A stretch of DNA of 45,571 nucleotides, from contig KN880627.1 of the NCBI GenBank assembly GCA_000934385.1, forward strand, positions 1 through 45,571, read 5' to 3'. The notes beneath the pieces were generated by a model. The model saw only the letters and a list, made by a program, of their open reading frames with translations, was not told where the DNA came from and made no database searches. Source of the stretch: Cylindrobasidium torrendii FP15055 ss-10. Taxonomy: Eukaryota > Basidiomycota > Agaricomycetes > Agaricales > Physalacriaceae. Made by a program: the position numbers and the translations under genes. This document shows positions 1 through 12,351 of the stretch, one piece after another (position 1 is the stretch's first letter; every line of letters starts with the position of its first letter).

Positions 1-1690
1 CATAACTTGTTCCGGAGCATCAATGCACGGATGCTCACCGCATTCATTGAGTAGGACGTGGAAAGAGTTTCTCAAGTCCTGCTTGCGACCATGCTGCTTG
101 CTTATATTCCATCACTGGAAGCACTGCAGCTATGGAGAGTTCCGCAATTCAAGCAAGCTAACTCAAGGTTTGGGTGAATCAGGCCTTCACTATTGTCTTT
201 CGAGTGCTATTAATGACACTGCAACGATGACTTTCAAACGAGGTGAATTTTTCGCATTATACTGACTAATTCTACAAGTCCGCACCGCGTAGACACCGTA
301 TTACACGGTAGGAACACGGTACACGGTCACCGTGTACCGTCCGTGAAGAAAGCTTAAACACCGTGTCACCGTCCGTCACCGTGTTACCACCGTGTCCGTC
401 CGTGTCACCGTGAAAACACGGTACGGTTCGGAGCCCTACAAGAGACTGATAAGTAGCCTTCTAGTGCGGCCACGGTTCAAAGCCCCACTGCGAAATTCGT
501 ACGTTCGTCATGGATCACATACTCAGACCTTGTTCAGAGCACAGTCACAGATTTTGCTGTTTGTGCAGCTTGCTTCAGATGAGGGCAGGCTAGTCCTCGG
601 ATCGCTAGGCATTCATTAGTATTATTCACATACCACTATGCATATTACGACTGTCTCGTGGGCGACAAGCTTGTTTAGGGACATCCTTCACATGTTCACC
701 CAGATGGCCGAACATCCTGCAGGCATCTGTCCCTTGAGCGCGCTGCCATAAGTTACCAAAGCGCTCATATGTTCAGAATCACCATCTTCTCCGGCGCCGT
801 CTTGTGGGACTTCTGGAGCAGTGCGTCCGCAGAAAGCATGCACTGTGCTTTTCGATGTCCCACACCACCCAACCTTTGTCCGGTGAATGAGTGTGAAAGT
901 GTGGAGGCAGTGTGGTGCATGGATAGCGGAGTCGATACCTAGGTCAACTGCTCTCAATCGACACACTCATTCTGCGTGTCATTCGGCGACACTTCTCTTT
1001 CCCTCGCTTGCTATCTGACATGCACGTTTCCGTGAGATGTGCTGTTTTGCGTCGTCGAAATTGAGCCGGGGAAGACATCTCATTCACAGTGGCGTATCAC
1101 GGGACCCTGTTGTCGAAGAGTCTTCAAGCCAGATGCTGAGTGCGTCCAGTCTACGGCCTACAGACCTTTGTTCCGGTTCGGCGTGCTGCACTCATTGTGC
1201 ATTCGGAACTTGAAATCTGCGGTGAGTCTGCGGGCAACTCATTAGGATAACTTCACAATGAGTTGTGATGAGGTTTGCGCCGTTTTGCGTTCGAATAAAC
1301 ATGTGCTGCACTGGATCGATGCATCACACAAGAGGCGGTACGTCGACCGATGCGGATGACCGCTATGGCGGATAAGCGCCGAGGGTTCGAGCACACAGAA
1401 TTGAGAAAATGAATTTTCAATAGAATGGGCCGCTACAATGTTTTTGGACGACCTCATATCTCCTTGGCTTTTTCCCACGCACCCCGGGCGATGAGATTCG
1501 ATCTGTTCCAGACCCTGTGCAGGTGCTGCGGCGTCTATCCAGTTATGACGCGTTTCGTAGACGCCCACTCTTGACTTTTGACCATCACTCTGTTCTGTAC
1601 CGCAAATCGGCGTTCTCTCATTCTGACCATCAATATCGACGCGCTTCGAGTCATTATAACGAACTGTCTCCAGCAGGCGACTCTACACCA
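1..1690. other. Gene-poor left edge
   Basis: No supportable gene is visible. Open frames here are short, lack family resemblance and overlap one another on both strands. The only clear structure is a run of CACGGT/ACCGTG hexamers near 279-433, listed separately. The 3' part of this stretch must contain the promoter of the kinase-like gene that starts at 1691, but I see no convincing TATA box. Confidence 0.5.
279..433. repeat. CACGGT/ACCGTG hexamer cluster
   Basis: About 150 bp contain more than ten copies of the hexamer CACGGT or its complement ACCGTG, some overlapping in palindromic form (CACGGTCACCGTG). Copies are irregularly spaced on both strands, so this is neither a simple tandem array nor a CRISPR. 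It could be a decayed minisatellite or a clustered protein-binding site. It lies about 1.25 kb upstream of the kinase-like gene. Confidence 0.6.
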
Positions 1691-3923
1691 ATGGATGAGC
1701 ACGCGTATACGTTGATGGACGGAGACCAAGAGACCACTGACGACTTCGAAACGTGGCTTTCGGACCTTCAAAGCGCGCCGTCCGGGAGCCCAACGAAACG
1801 GAAACGGCCATACGCCGTTGCTTTCACGGAGGGAAACTCGGGTGAACAAGAGGATGGTGAGTCGCCGTGCATTCACGATATCAATTTTTTTTTTCAATGA
1901 TGTGAGCTGTAGATCGTCGTAGTCCCAGATTCTCAGTCCCGCACACTGTTGGTCTGGTCACAGACTCTTTCGAGGAGATGGCCTCTGGCCAGCAGCACGT
2001 CGGCGAGAACGGGCCTCAAATCCAGACTACAGAGCACAAAGATTTTCACATGAGTCCACAGGACCTCATAGACGCTTACCAAGAGGTAGCGGCGAACCTC
2101 TTCATAACGCGTACCATTCATATTTCTCTAGTTGTTGGATCATTGGCCACCTGAAAACACTGAAGGGCGGCGCGAATGTCTGCATATGGTTCTACGCTTA
2201 GCGAAAATGGAGTCTGTCTTTCCTACGTCAATGTACTGCCCTGGATTACGAGTCGATGATTCGCAGTTGTGCGGGGAAGGTGGATTTGCGGTATGGCATC
2301 TACATACACCCATCTCCGACAGCATCTCAATGGTGTCTAGTACGTATACAAAGGGGTGTACGATGGCAATGCCGTCGCAGTCAAGGCCCTCAAGCAAACA
2401 ATTGGCAGAACGGAGCGATTGTGGAAGGTGAGCTGGTACTAAGTTCGACGCATCAAGTAGTCCTAACATCCAGTGAAGACATGCGCCAAAGAGGCTTTGT
2501 TGTGGAGACAGCTTAAGCATTCAAATATTCTAACATGCTACGGCGTAAACGAGATCTGGATTCGCGGCCACTCATCACTTTGCCTCATATTTCCCTGGGT
2601 TCCAAATGGGGATCTTCGTCATTACATTCAGGATAAGGTGCCGTTCGGGGAGAACGACAGTTTCCCTTTGCAGGCAGTGAGTGACATTTCTAGAGGTTGA
2701 TGTATGATATCTTGCTGAAATCAACAGCTCAAGGACATTGTATGTGGTCTCGAGTACCTTCACGGGCACGATCCTCCAATCGTGCACGCAGATATCAGAT
2801 GCGTACGTGTATCTCAGGATCAGCTCACTTCTCCCCGACTGACTGTACACTCATAGGCCAACGTGCTTGTAATGGATGACCTGTCGTGCTGTATCTCGGA
2901 TTTTGGGCTGTCATTCCCTACTGAATTCACCCTCACGTCACACGGAGGCGATGTTCCGGGAACTATTCGCTTTATGGCCCCAGAGATCCTTTCTCCCCCT
3001 GATGGAGCCCAGCGTGCGACCTACGATACTCCCTCACGCGACGTATACTCATTTGGATGTCTCATTGCAGAGGTACTTGGTCGCATTGAAAAGGTATAAG
3101 TCAAGTATTGACTTCATGGCTCGTATAGGTCTTTACCGCTGAGGATCCCTTTTCCTGGCTGAGGAATTCCAGCCAAGTCGTTCTTGCTATTGGGCGTTTC
3201 AAATGCCCATGGAACCTGCCCGTCTTTATTCCAGAACCATTGAGTTCGCTAGCTATGCGCTGCTGGAACCGTGACCCCGGGGAACGGCCAAGAATGCAAG
3301 ATATCACTGTCTTCTTCAGCTTACTCGAAGCTGAAGCGACTGACATTGCCTACGGCAGGCTTCCTGTCGGTTATGACAATCCAGAGGGGCTTATTTCTGC
3401 TGTTGACGCTCTTGGTTTTGCTCCTGTCATGGTTTGGAGTTTCGTCTACTCTCAGTCTGATCACATCGACTCTAATGTGGAACCGACTCCGCATTTCCTC
3501 GACACTTGGCATTTTGAAGTGACAGTTCGCGGCTTTCTGGAGCTGATAGAAGCTGCCCGGGATCGGGTTCTTTCTAGCGGCTACGAACCACCGTTCCAAC
3601 GGATAGGTTCAGAGACCATCGACTGGCTCACCTACATGGCCTTCACCAACTTTCAGCGCCGTGGCTGGCTCAACCTGTCGGATGTTGATGTTTTGACCAT
3701 TCACGGTTCCGTGAAACCTTTGTTTGCAAAGATTCAGGCGGACCAAGACGACGCCGGTGAAGTCCGCTCTCCACCACTAAACGAGATTGAGGGTATAGCC
3801 TTGCAGCCTGCCGTATACCCACCTGAATGGCCGCCGTTTCCTGCTCCTACTTGGGCTGAGGCGTGGGAAAAGACAGAACGTTCCAGTCATTACGAAAATT
3901 GGCATCCGATAACTTTTTTTTGA
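1691..3923 (+). CDS. TKL-type protein kinase fused to a DUF6535-derived C-terminal tail (possible pseudogene)
   Basis: Proposed exons are 1691-1856, 1913-2085, 2132-2290, 2341-2427, 2474-2676, 2728-2802, 2857-3072 and 3129-3923, giving about 624 residues. The kinase fold is complete: glycine loop GEGGFA (about residues 161-166), beta-3 lysine in AVAVKAL (K181), alpha-C glutamate in KEALLW, catalytic loop HADIRCAN (D285, N290), DFG (D303) and APE. This matches the large Agaricomycete family of tyrosine-kinase-like Ser/Thr kinases. Bases from about 3390 to the stop are homologous to the C-terminal part of the DUF6535 gene at 20328-22828, ending in the shared motif EWPPFPAPTWAEAW. One problem: with the only good splice pair (gtgagc at 2428, ccag ending at 2473) the next codon is TGA, one base out of frame. 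Either splicing is unusual there, the sequence has a one-base error, or the gene is dead. The other junctions keep frame. Confidence 0.75.
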
Positions 3924-6391
3924 TCCGCACCACCACTACGCGCGATCGGCCAAGCAATAGTCGATTCGTGATAGAGGACTGGTACTGAACGCGGACAATA
4001 GCCGGCAAAGAGTAAAACTAGAACCTGTAAAAGCCCGTACAAACCACAAAAGAAATACACTGTGAAGAAAGAATGGAAGAGCCAGACCCTCCCACGGGAG
4101 ACATAGGCACCGCAGATCGCCAGGAACGAAAGAACCGGGCCATAAGAAGGTACGAAGAAGCGAGGAAAAAAGTGACTGAACAAATGACAGCGGAGGGGAT
4201 GGTGAAGAGTGATGGGCGACGACAACGCTGTAATGCAATTGTTTCCACTCGAGAGGCAAACAGACATGGTAAGGTAAGTAGCCGGGTCGCGGTCAGCGCA
4301 AGAATGAAAGAGAGATCCAGACGACGCACCCTCCAACGGCCACCTCACATCATTGCAAGGCGCCAGGTAGGCAACGAAGTGGCCAAGTCAAGCAGGAAAG
4401 GCCGCCTACACCGGTTTTGTCGTCGGCATTTGGGTATTGCTCTTGCTAGACGCGACCTGCTTCCCGGGCTATAGCGCGAAAGAGCACACGTCCATACGAA
4501 CGTTGGGTAAGAACCTGTTGCCTTGTAAGCATCGAGCGAGACAAGAAGTCGAAGAGGTTCACCTGCATCAAGGTGCATCCTCCTCTTTACTTGGCCGCTC
4601 GACATTCGTCGCGTATGCTGGCAGGAAGAAGACTGTGTTCGGAAAGCGCCAAAGGCTAGTCGTTCGTGTTCAATAGTTCCGCGCACTCGGCGCTGTCGTC
4701 CTTATTCACTATCTTGCAGTTGATGAGGGCAGCTTGAATCCTGCCAGCGACGAACACTTTTCGCCCAGGTCTTATGCACGTTCGAGGTGGAAATGGTCAT
4801 TGTGGTAGAGATACGGAGATTATCTTGAGGGGAGCAGACTAGTCCGAGATGCAGGGCCGGATGCTGCAGTCGAGACGCTCACCGCGAAGGGGTTGTCCCA
4901 GTCGGCGCGGATATTGCGGTTGTGATACTGGGCTGTGCTCGAATTGAGTGCAGAAAAGTCTGAAGCGAAAAAAATCTTGTCGATGTGCGTGGGGTATGCG
5001 CTGCCCGAGAATCTGGTCGGCTAAAGGAGGTCGGTGATGAGTCCAGTACATGGCTCGCGGGGTTGGGGTTGAGAGCGGAGAGTTGATGCTGGATTCAGTA
5101 TCACAGGTTTGACGGTCAGAGCGCGAATGTTCGGGGCGGGTACTGGAGGGACGCGGTGCAATAATCGATTGTATAGGAGCGCGTAAATTGATAAATTCGA
5201 AGACGCAGGTAGTACAAATAGCGTAAGTGAGAGTGAAATACTCTGTATCTGTGGCCAAATTGAGCATGAGACTAAAGGAAAGCGAGGGGCGGCGCACTGT
5301 GTATAGAAAGAACGTAACTCCCCATCTAATCCTAAATGTTCTTCTCGGAACTGCTTGCCGCCTGTCGAGTACGTCCTATGGATTCCTTGTTCTACGTCCG
5401 GGTCGGCGATCACAGACGACGAGCACGGCACCGGCGTTGGATGGCAGCGAGAAGAAGTGAAAGGAGCTACACAGCCACCATCAATCGGCACCACTCTGTG
5501 ATCGACGCCATGTGGGCATGCCTGTGCCACTGGCCGCACCACTGAGCGCGATTTGCCCGCCACCTACAATGTGCTAGGCACGGAAAGCAAATAATGATAC
5601 GCAAAATATGAAATTCTTACACCCAGCGCCAAAAGAGCGCCAAATTTTTGAAATACCGCCTGGGAAAATATGAAGGTGACTGAAAGCACTACTTCTCTAA
5701 GCTCGTCAATGCCCTCATAGTAGTAATTTAAAGCGTAACTCCACATAATTTCGGCCATTCAAACTCTGCTGTCGTCACCTTTCTTGTAGTCGTGCTCTGA
5801 ATCTGCCCTTGTCACTTCAAGTGATACGACAATGAAGGCTGAGCGTTTGATGTTTTGTTTTGTTAAAGTACTGATTGTCTCATAGAACCAATATTTGTCA
5901 CTCAGAGAGCGCATTACTAGGACCGTTTCTGGACTCTGGCGCTCAAAGCCAGTCGTGAGAGCCCGCCACTCAGTCCGAGCTTCCGCGTGCGCGCGATCAA
6001 ATTCTCGATCGCTTGGGCCGATATGACTTGCTGGCAACAACCACCTTCGCACTCATTTGCACTCATTCGCACTCGCCCTTTGCCTTGATGATGTTCATGT
6101 CGAAGCGGTCACTGGAGAACTCGCGCAGATTTATGGCGCACACAACTAGGGATAGCTCAAAGATCTTGGCCGAAAATGTACGCTGGACGACCGTGGGAAA
6201 TGCGTGATTGGAGGAAGAGGCAAAGGTGCGCTTCCGAAGCTGCGCTCGAAACCTATACCAATTCCTCTCAGTGGCCTCAAAGACTCCATACTACTCATCA
6301 GGATACGTCGTGCTGTCGAGGATTGTGTCGACAGCAAAATAGCAAAAGAGCATTGTTGCGCATTGTGCTGACGTTGTATTCCGCTTAATCT

Positions 6392-6427
6392 CACTTCCAT
6401 TCCACTGCGCACTTCCATTCCACTGCG
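6392..6427. repeat. 18-bp tandem duplication
   Basis: The unit cacttccattccactgcg occurs twice in direct succession without a mismatch. It lies in noncoding DNA and shows no link with a gene. Confidence 0.85.
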
Positions 6428-7342
6428 CACGTCTATCCTCGACGCACCATCCCGCACCCTTCACACCTGCCCCCATCTATGGCTCCGCGGCTGCTGGTGG
6501 TAGCGGGCTTGAAAATGGCCTTCCAGCGACGGACGCTGTGTGCGCGACCAGTATGTTCGTTTTCACTCGCGTTGGAGAGTCACACTCAAGCCTGGCTCCG
6601 CATGACAGCACACCGCGGCCGTGAATGTACACTTGTACTCGGCGGGCCCATCCTAGAAATTGAGACGAGGGCAGGGCACTGGATACCACGTCCTCGATGT
6701 CTCTGGACCCATCACGGAGTAAGCGGGAAATAGCATCCTCCGCACATCATCGAATGCTCCCATGGTCACTCATCTTTGTCTTACAGTGATGACCGTCTCA
6801 TCCGACCTTCAGATTCTGCCTCTATACTGTTCCCCCTGATGTTTTAGGGTATGCAAGCATTTTAGCGATTTGACGTGGATATACCTAGGTCGACTATTCT
6901 ATCGCACTTGCAATACATCTGTCATTCACTGCTTTGCTTATCTTGCTGTTGTATTCTTTCCATGGAGTTGCCCAGACGCACTCATATGTGCCATCCTGCG
7001 ACGCTGCGGGCCCACCTCATCCTTTGCTAAGTCCGTCCTCATGCAAGCTGGATTGCGCGACTTGTGTAGTCGTTGTGGAATCTATTGACGAGGCTGCGTC
7101 GCGGGCGTGTAAGTGTGCCCTCTGAACTGGCACCGCCTGACTGGGGCGCATAGGGTTCATTCCGTTCCAGCGTACTGTTGTGCACCTGCAATAGCTGTTC
7201 ATTGCGATATCTGCGTCCGTAGTGGTGGCGTAGCAAGAGGTGGTGTTGTACCGTGTCTCAGCAACCACCCCCGTTGACGCCTCGCTGAGGGTTCGAGTGC
7301 ATGAAAGTGTGAAAATGTATGGTTGGAACGCACGACCGCCGT

Positions 7343-7361
7343 GGTCCATCTCATCCTTTGT
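7343..7361 (+). promoter_or_regulatory. 19-bp motif shared upstream of both DUF6535 genes
   Basis: The string ggtccatctcatcctttgt is found here, about 200 bp before the DUF6535 gene start at 7565. The identical string is at 20069-20087, about 240 bp before the paralogue start at 20328. It is either a conserved promoter element or a relic of the duplication that made the two genes. Confidence 0.45.
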
Positions 7362-7564
7362 CATTGGAATTGCAGATCCACGAAAAGCCCGTCTCTTACA
7401 CGTTCCTTCCATTCTTTCAAACACAATTGAAGTTCAACCATCTAAGGCTTACTGAGCGTCCATCCTTTCACTCATCACAGACGACGGACGTATATGTAGT
7501 CAAGGTGTATTGCAGACAACTGACCTTAACTCGCAACGACGACCCTCCGCTTATACACCACACA

Positions 7565-10204
7565 ATGGACGATAATGATGCCACATCAAATAAGTGGGAG
7601 GAGAGAACATCGTTCTGTACCAGCTCGTACTCGCAGTGCCCGTTCAATTCGATTGGTATGTCAGTATTGCACCCGGAAATATTAGCATTGACTTGTGTTT
7701 TGTAGACGAAATTTCTGTGAATCTTCTCGAAAGTCTCGCGCGCAACATTGGGACAGCTGTGGAGCAATTATCCGACGAGGAAAATGGAGGTTTGTTGTAT
7801 ATGACAGTGCCGGTGACCATTATCTTATACCTCGAAATTGTAGGCAACAACAACGATCATGCGCACGCCGATAGCGGCAAGATTTTCTCCCAGCCACAGC
7901 CATCTCAACAGATCATGAAAATACTCTTTGGGCTTAAGAAATGGGTGATGTCAGGAACACAGAAAGAGACAGAGTCGAATGAGGCGCAGAAGCTCCCCGG
8001 TGCCTATAGCAGTGCGTCGTCCGCATCATATGCCACACACGAGCTGACTATTTCATTTGTAGTGTCCGACTATGAGAAGAAGTATCCGCCAGACCCACGG
8101 CACAAGGAGCTTTCCGACAACGCGCGCGTATGGTGGATGTACAATGATGAGGCCGCTATATTCGATGCGGACATGGTCGGCGAAGCAGCAGACAGTCTTG
8201 ATATCTTGCTGGTATTTGTGCGTTGCGGATCGCACTTCATCTGGGAACATTGCTGACCTATGATCGAAGGCTGGTCTTTTTTCGGCGGTCCTCACAACGT
8301 TCGTCGTGCAGACCTCGCAGTCGCTTGCGCCGGACAACGCAGCAATCACTGTTGCGCTCCTCGTCCAGATAGCGGCAGTCCAGCATGCCATGGCTACAGG
8401 CGCATCGCTGGACGGCATTGCGCCCGTAGACCTTGCGCCGCCAGTCTCACGTTCGGACGTCTGGGTCAACGCCTTGTGGTTCACCAGCCTCGCGTTGAGC
8501 TTGTCGTCTGCGCTCTTCGCAGTGCTTTCCAAACAGTGGCTTCGACAGTACACTTCATTCATCTCTGGCTCGGCTCGCGATCGTGCACTGATTCGTCAGT
8601 TCCGTTTCGACGGCTTGGAGAAGTGGGCCGTCCGCACCATCATTGGACTGCTCCCTACCATCCTCCATCTAGCCCTTGGGCTGTTTCTACTCGGACTGGT
8701 CATATTCTTGGTGCCGCTCCAACGGGGCATTTCCATCATTGTCGGCATCATTTCTGGCACTGCGTGTGCGCTATACCTCTTGTCCATCGTGGTCGCAGTG
8801 ATAGACGTCCAGTCGCCATACAGGACGACGTTCTCCGACATCCTGTCAACCATACTTCGGCGGACCTTTCCGTTCTTCTACAATCAAAAAGAAGACGAAG
8901 ACGAAGATACCACCATTCGCCCAAGTACAAAGCTTGCGGAACGAGCTGCCGCGATTGCAGAATACAATGAGGACTTACATCCATTGGCGAGCCAGGCATG
9001 CAACGCTCTCGTCTGGGTGACCACAGTCACAGATAGCGAATCAGCCAAATCCCTAGTCAGGCAGGCTATTGGGGCATTCCCTTCTGGATTCTTCCAACGT
9101 TATAATCTTGACGACCTTCGATCCCCTTATGCTTTCCGGGAGCAAGAGTTTCGCCAGCTCTTCGACTACAACGACGATTTGATGCACTACCTGCGCAAGG
9201 GTGTGGTGCAGGAGGCAGAGTCAAATCACCCCGCACACCGTGACAGAGCGGAGCGTCATTTGCGCGCCCTAGCATTTCACCCAGACAGACGTGATTTTGA
9301 TACTGCTTTCATCTCGTTCGATGACACGGCGGATCCGGAGATGCTTGCAACTAATGCCCAGGCTACGCTTAGCGATTATCTGGGGGGCAGGAACGAATTA
9401 GAGTGCACAGAGGAGGACCACAAGGCTATCATGGAGCTCGAAAATTGCGGATTCGATGTGCACCTTGCCAGGTTCATGCTTACCAGACAACAACACAACA
9501 ACCACCCTGATACGACCGTGCAAGGAATGCCCTGCATTCTTGACGAGCTCCCTTGGTTCTCTGCAGCGACATGGGGTTTGATACTTGTCGACGGTTTTGC
9601 ATTTCTTTCTCCTGAAGATGTAGCCAATGACCAGCGGGACCAGCTTGCCGATCTCGATCAATACCCACGCATGCCTAGAGAGAACGTGGATATCAGTGGG
9701 TTGGGATATCTCGGCGTAGTATATTGGGTGGCCAGCCAATCTAGATCCCGCGTAACTTTTCCGCTAGGCGACCCGATTCCTCTGTGGCACTTCTTGAGGC
9801 CAATTTTCCAGGAGCTAGGGTGGTTTTCTACAAGTTCGACGCGCTTTGAAGGAATCTATGGCTATGTTGATACTCTGTACCATCCTTTACTCCAGGAACA
9901 CTATCCGGAAGTCGAAGACATACCCTGCCGAGCTTACCTTCGAAAGAAGACTCTGTTTCGAGGAGGAGGTATATGGGAGCACATCAAAGCACTGCGAGAC
10001 AGGAAAGGCGTAAAGAAGGAAGACACAATTCCTTTGACGCGACGTGGATCACAAGATTCCCAGGATGCTAACGCGCTACCTGGTTCACCATTGCTTCCCA
10101 CCCATTTTCAGTGGGCCGAGGCATCGGATGCTGCCGAGAGCGAGACAGAGTCTTTTTTTGTCGGGACAATGCGAGTCGCAGCAAAGCACACGCCCGTCGG
10201 ATGA
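7565..10204 (+). CDS. DUF6535 domain membrane protein, copy 1
   Basis: Exons by splice signals and comparison with copy 2: 7565-7655, 7706-7789, 7844-7999, 8063-8217 and 8270-10204, giving 806 residues. The introns at 7790-7843 and 8000-8062 are multiples of three, so retention would stay in frame. The conserved core begins at VWWMYNDEAAIFDADMVGEA and runs into four predicted membrane helices at about residues 159-182, 228-250, 285-310 and 316-340. A charged loop between helices 2 and 3 holds SKQWLRQYTSFI, the hallmark of DUF6535, an Agaricomycete-specific family of unknown function. A long soluble C-terminal part follows. The 155-bp fourth exon has the same length and phase in copy 2 (20774-20928). 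Copies 1 and 2 are on the same strand about 13 kb apart. The N-terminal exons are less certain than the core. Confidence 0.88.
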
Positions 10205-11372
10205 TCGGCCCGTAGCGGTGATCGACAGCTTCAAGCCTGCGAGAGGCTTTGGCGATTGGAGCTTAGAGGGTTCGATAGATGTTTGAGTTGAATTTCTGAG
10301 TGTGTAGGTTGTAATTGAGATTTATTTTACGCGCAGGCGCCATGGCATTGCGATATTTATGATTTTTGTTGACCTATTTAACGATCCCAATTTACCAATA
10401 TCCTCACGACCTGGAATCGAACAGACGATGACTCAAACGGCTGCTGATCTAGTCAAAGGGGAGGAACGACTCTTCGGGTAGATCGAAGTTTGCGGGCCAA
10501 ATGAGAAAAGACAGTTTCTCCTGTCGAGGACTCACTTCAATTGAGCAGTTCTCAGTTTATATCACTCATTAGCGCACTTCGTAGCCTGTGGTCATGAGCC
10601 GATGTATTTTCCCGTGAACCCGACAACGACTTAGACACCACCCCATCCACTCACTGTTCTGCGATCACTCTACTCGATCGACACTGGCATGCTTGAACTC
10701 GAGTCGTTTTTTAGCGAGTCGAAAAGGAAAAACCACATATTCTCATCCGCCGTGCCCTTTTCCTAAACCAAGAATGGACTGGGGCACTGTTAACGGGCAG
10801 GTTGAATTTGATTGGCAAAATAACATGGGCACGGATTCCTCATTGAGACGACCGTACAATCATGGCTGTACTAGTCTGCTATCCTCTGATTGTCGCTGAG
10901 TCCCTTGCCCATCGTACTGTCCTACAACCCGTGTTTATCTTATCGACCATGCAGACGCCGAGATAATTGACCGTCGATACCACTAGCCCCTCCGAGATCA
11001 TTGCGCTCTTGCTTTATTCCGCGTGAGTCCATCCTCGTGCATCCTAGTGGTCATTGTAAAATTCCCACACCCACCCGTCGAGCTCTCAGACCGGCCAGAA
11101 CGAAAGGATCCAGCGAGCGGTGGAGGGAAGGAGAGGAACTTGAAGCCGCACACACCGCTCCTCATGCTAACATACAAGGGTCCCCGGCTGGTCTCTTTTG
11201 GCGTGAGTTATCTTCTGAGTGTAACGCGAACAGTACGAGGACCAAAGACTGTATTGAAGGATGAACGTTAACAACAAGAACGAAAGGGTACATGCATCGC
11301 AAAATGGCTTTCACTGCCTACGCCATGGGTCTCTGGCGTACGAACAACGCAACTTGAAGCCACGGGGCTATA
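10205..11372. other. Intergenic, no gene seen
   Basis: Contains the 3' region of the first DUF6535 gene and the 3' side of the minus-strand secreted protein gene. Only short frames without recognisable content are present. Confidence 0.5.
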
Positions 11373-12351
11373 CTATGCGGATTCGAGACAGCATTGAACA
11401 GACACATGCTGATTTCGCACGTCTCCTCTTTCCTGATTTCGCTTAGCATAAGCTGTGCACGCACGACGTGAGTGGTACGGACGATGAAAGAAACCCAACA
11501 ACGAAGATGCAGACATCTCCGGCTTTCCTTCGCCATCGCCAATAGCATACAACAACGGCTGGTCGTCCTGCAGCGTTGCTGTTGCGCCCCCAACATCCGG
11601 CTCGCTCGAGAAAACGATGTCAAGCGGGTACGTCCAATCGTTCGGGATATCGAGACGAGGCTCCTTGCCCGTCGTCGTGTTCGACTGGCCTGATGCATCC
11701 GTGGCGGTAATGGTGAACGTCGTCGGCGTGCGGCAGTAGTTGAACTCGACAGCAATGTAGCGCGCAGACCATGGGATCTGGTTGAAGGAGCCATCCTGTC
11801 CCAAGTCAGCCGAGGTCGAAAGAGCAAGTAGGGAACACGCACAAAGACTTCGGAGCCCTCAGCGCGCTTGGCGACGGTAGTGGAATCTGTGTAGGTAACC
11901 TGTGCCGTAGAGTCGATGTATCCGTTGAGCGGGAGAGCGCCTTCTGGCGTGCGGATATCCATATCTAGCGCACTTGGAATCGACGCGTTGTATTTGAACG
12001 CAATCGTAGTACTATCATCTTCGCCATATCTGCACAAATGAGTTTAGAGACGCAGAACGAATGTGCAATGCTCACCTCCAGGCTGTCTTGGTGACATTGG
12101 TACCCGCTTCGCCCATCCAGACCGCGGAGTCATAGTTCCAGTCCTTGTTGGGCTTTTGCCATCCACCGTCGCCTGAGCTATTCACGTCGCGTGTGTAGAG
12201 CTTGGACTGGACGAGTTCAGAAGATAGGAAGAGGGCATAAACAGAGACGCACCAGCGTGTCTCCATTCTTGAGTATCTTTGGCCCATAGCTGGCATTGAT
12301 AGCAGACACAGATGCGGGGAGAAGTGCCAGGACGAGCACAAGGAAGGCCAT
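11373..12351 (-). CDS. Secreted protein of unknown function, left copy (C-terminus altered)
   Basis: Read on the minus strand, the exons are 12253-12351, 12076-12206, 11843-12029 and 11373-11795, giving 279 residues. The first three exons match the copy at 19032-19927 in length (99, 131 and 187 bp) and phase. The protein starts with a signal peptide (MAFLVLVLALLPASVSA) and continues with a strongly conserved extracellular region holding N-glycosylation sequons and the motifs WMGEAGTNVTKTAWRYGEDD and RYIAVEFNYCRTPTTFTITA. After GKPE the sequence stops matching its partner. The partner ends soon after in CIEPDDD, whereas here a short deletion shifts the frame and adds about 35 unrelated residues. 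Function is not recognised. It lies in the left arm of an inverted duplication, and its promoter is homologous to that of the partner. It may be expressed with an aberrant tail or be on the way to decay. Confidence 0.75.

Larger units (their letters stand above)
3924..7564. other. Long intergenic stretch, no supportable gene
   Basis: About 3.6 kb lies between the kinase-like gene and the first DUF6535 gene. Several overlapping open frames occur (the longest is 180 codons, on minus, 5021-5563), but none shows recognisable domains or plausible exon joins. Small tandem repeats occur at 6392-6427. The 19-base string at 7343-7361 recurs upstream of the second DUF6535 gene, so the last few hundred bases probably belong to the promoter of the gene at 7565. 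Confidence 0.5.

Noticed and set aside
3890..4348. Hydrophobic minus-strand frame of 152 codons
   Set aside because: It overlaps the 3' end of the kinase-like gene, and its hydrophobicity stems from an A/G-rich plus strand; no family match.
5021..5563. 180-codon minus-strand open frame
   Set aside because: No recognisable domain, no exon partners, and overlapping frames on the other strand are as open; insufficient support.
5564..6052. Two adjoining minus-strand frames in the same phase separated by a TGA
   Set aside because: They could be one frame with an in-frame stop, but there is no recognisable product or conservation to support a pseudogene call.
11318..12037. 239-codon minus-strand open frame overlapping the left secreted protein gene
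   Set aside because: It is a wrong-frame reading through exons and introns of that gene; the paralogue at 19032-19927 fixes the correct exons.
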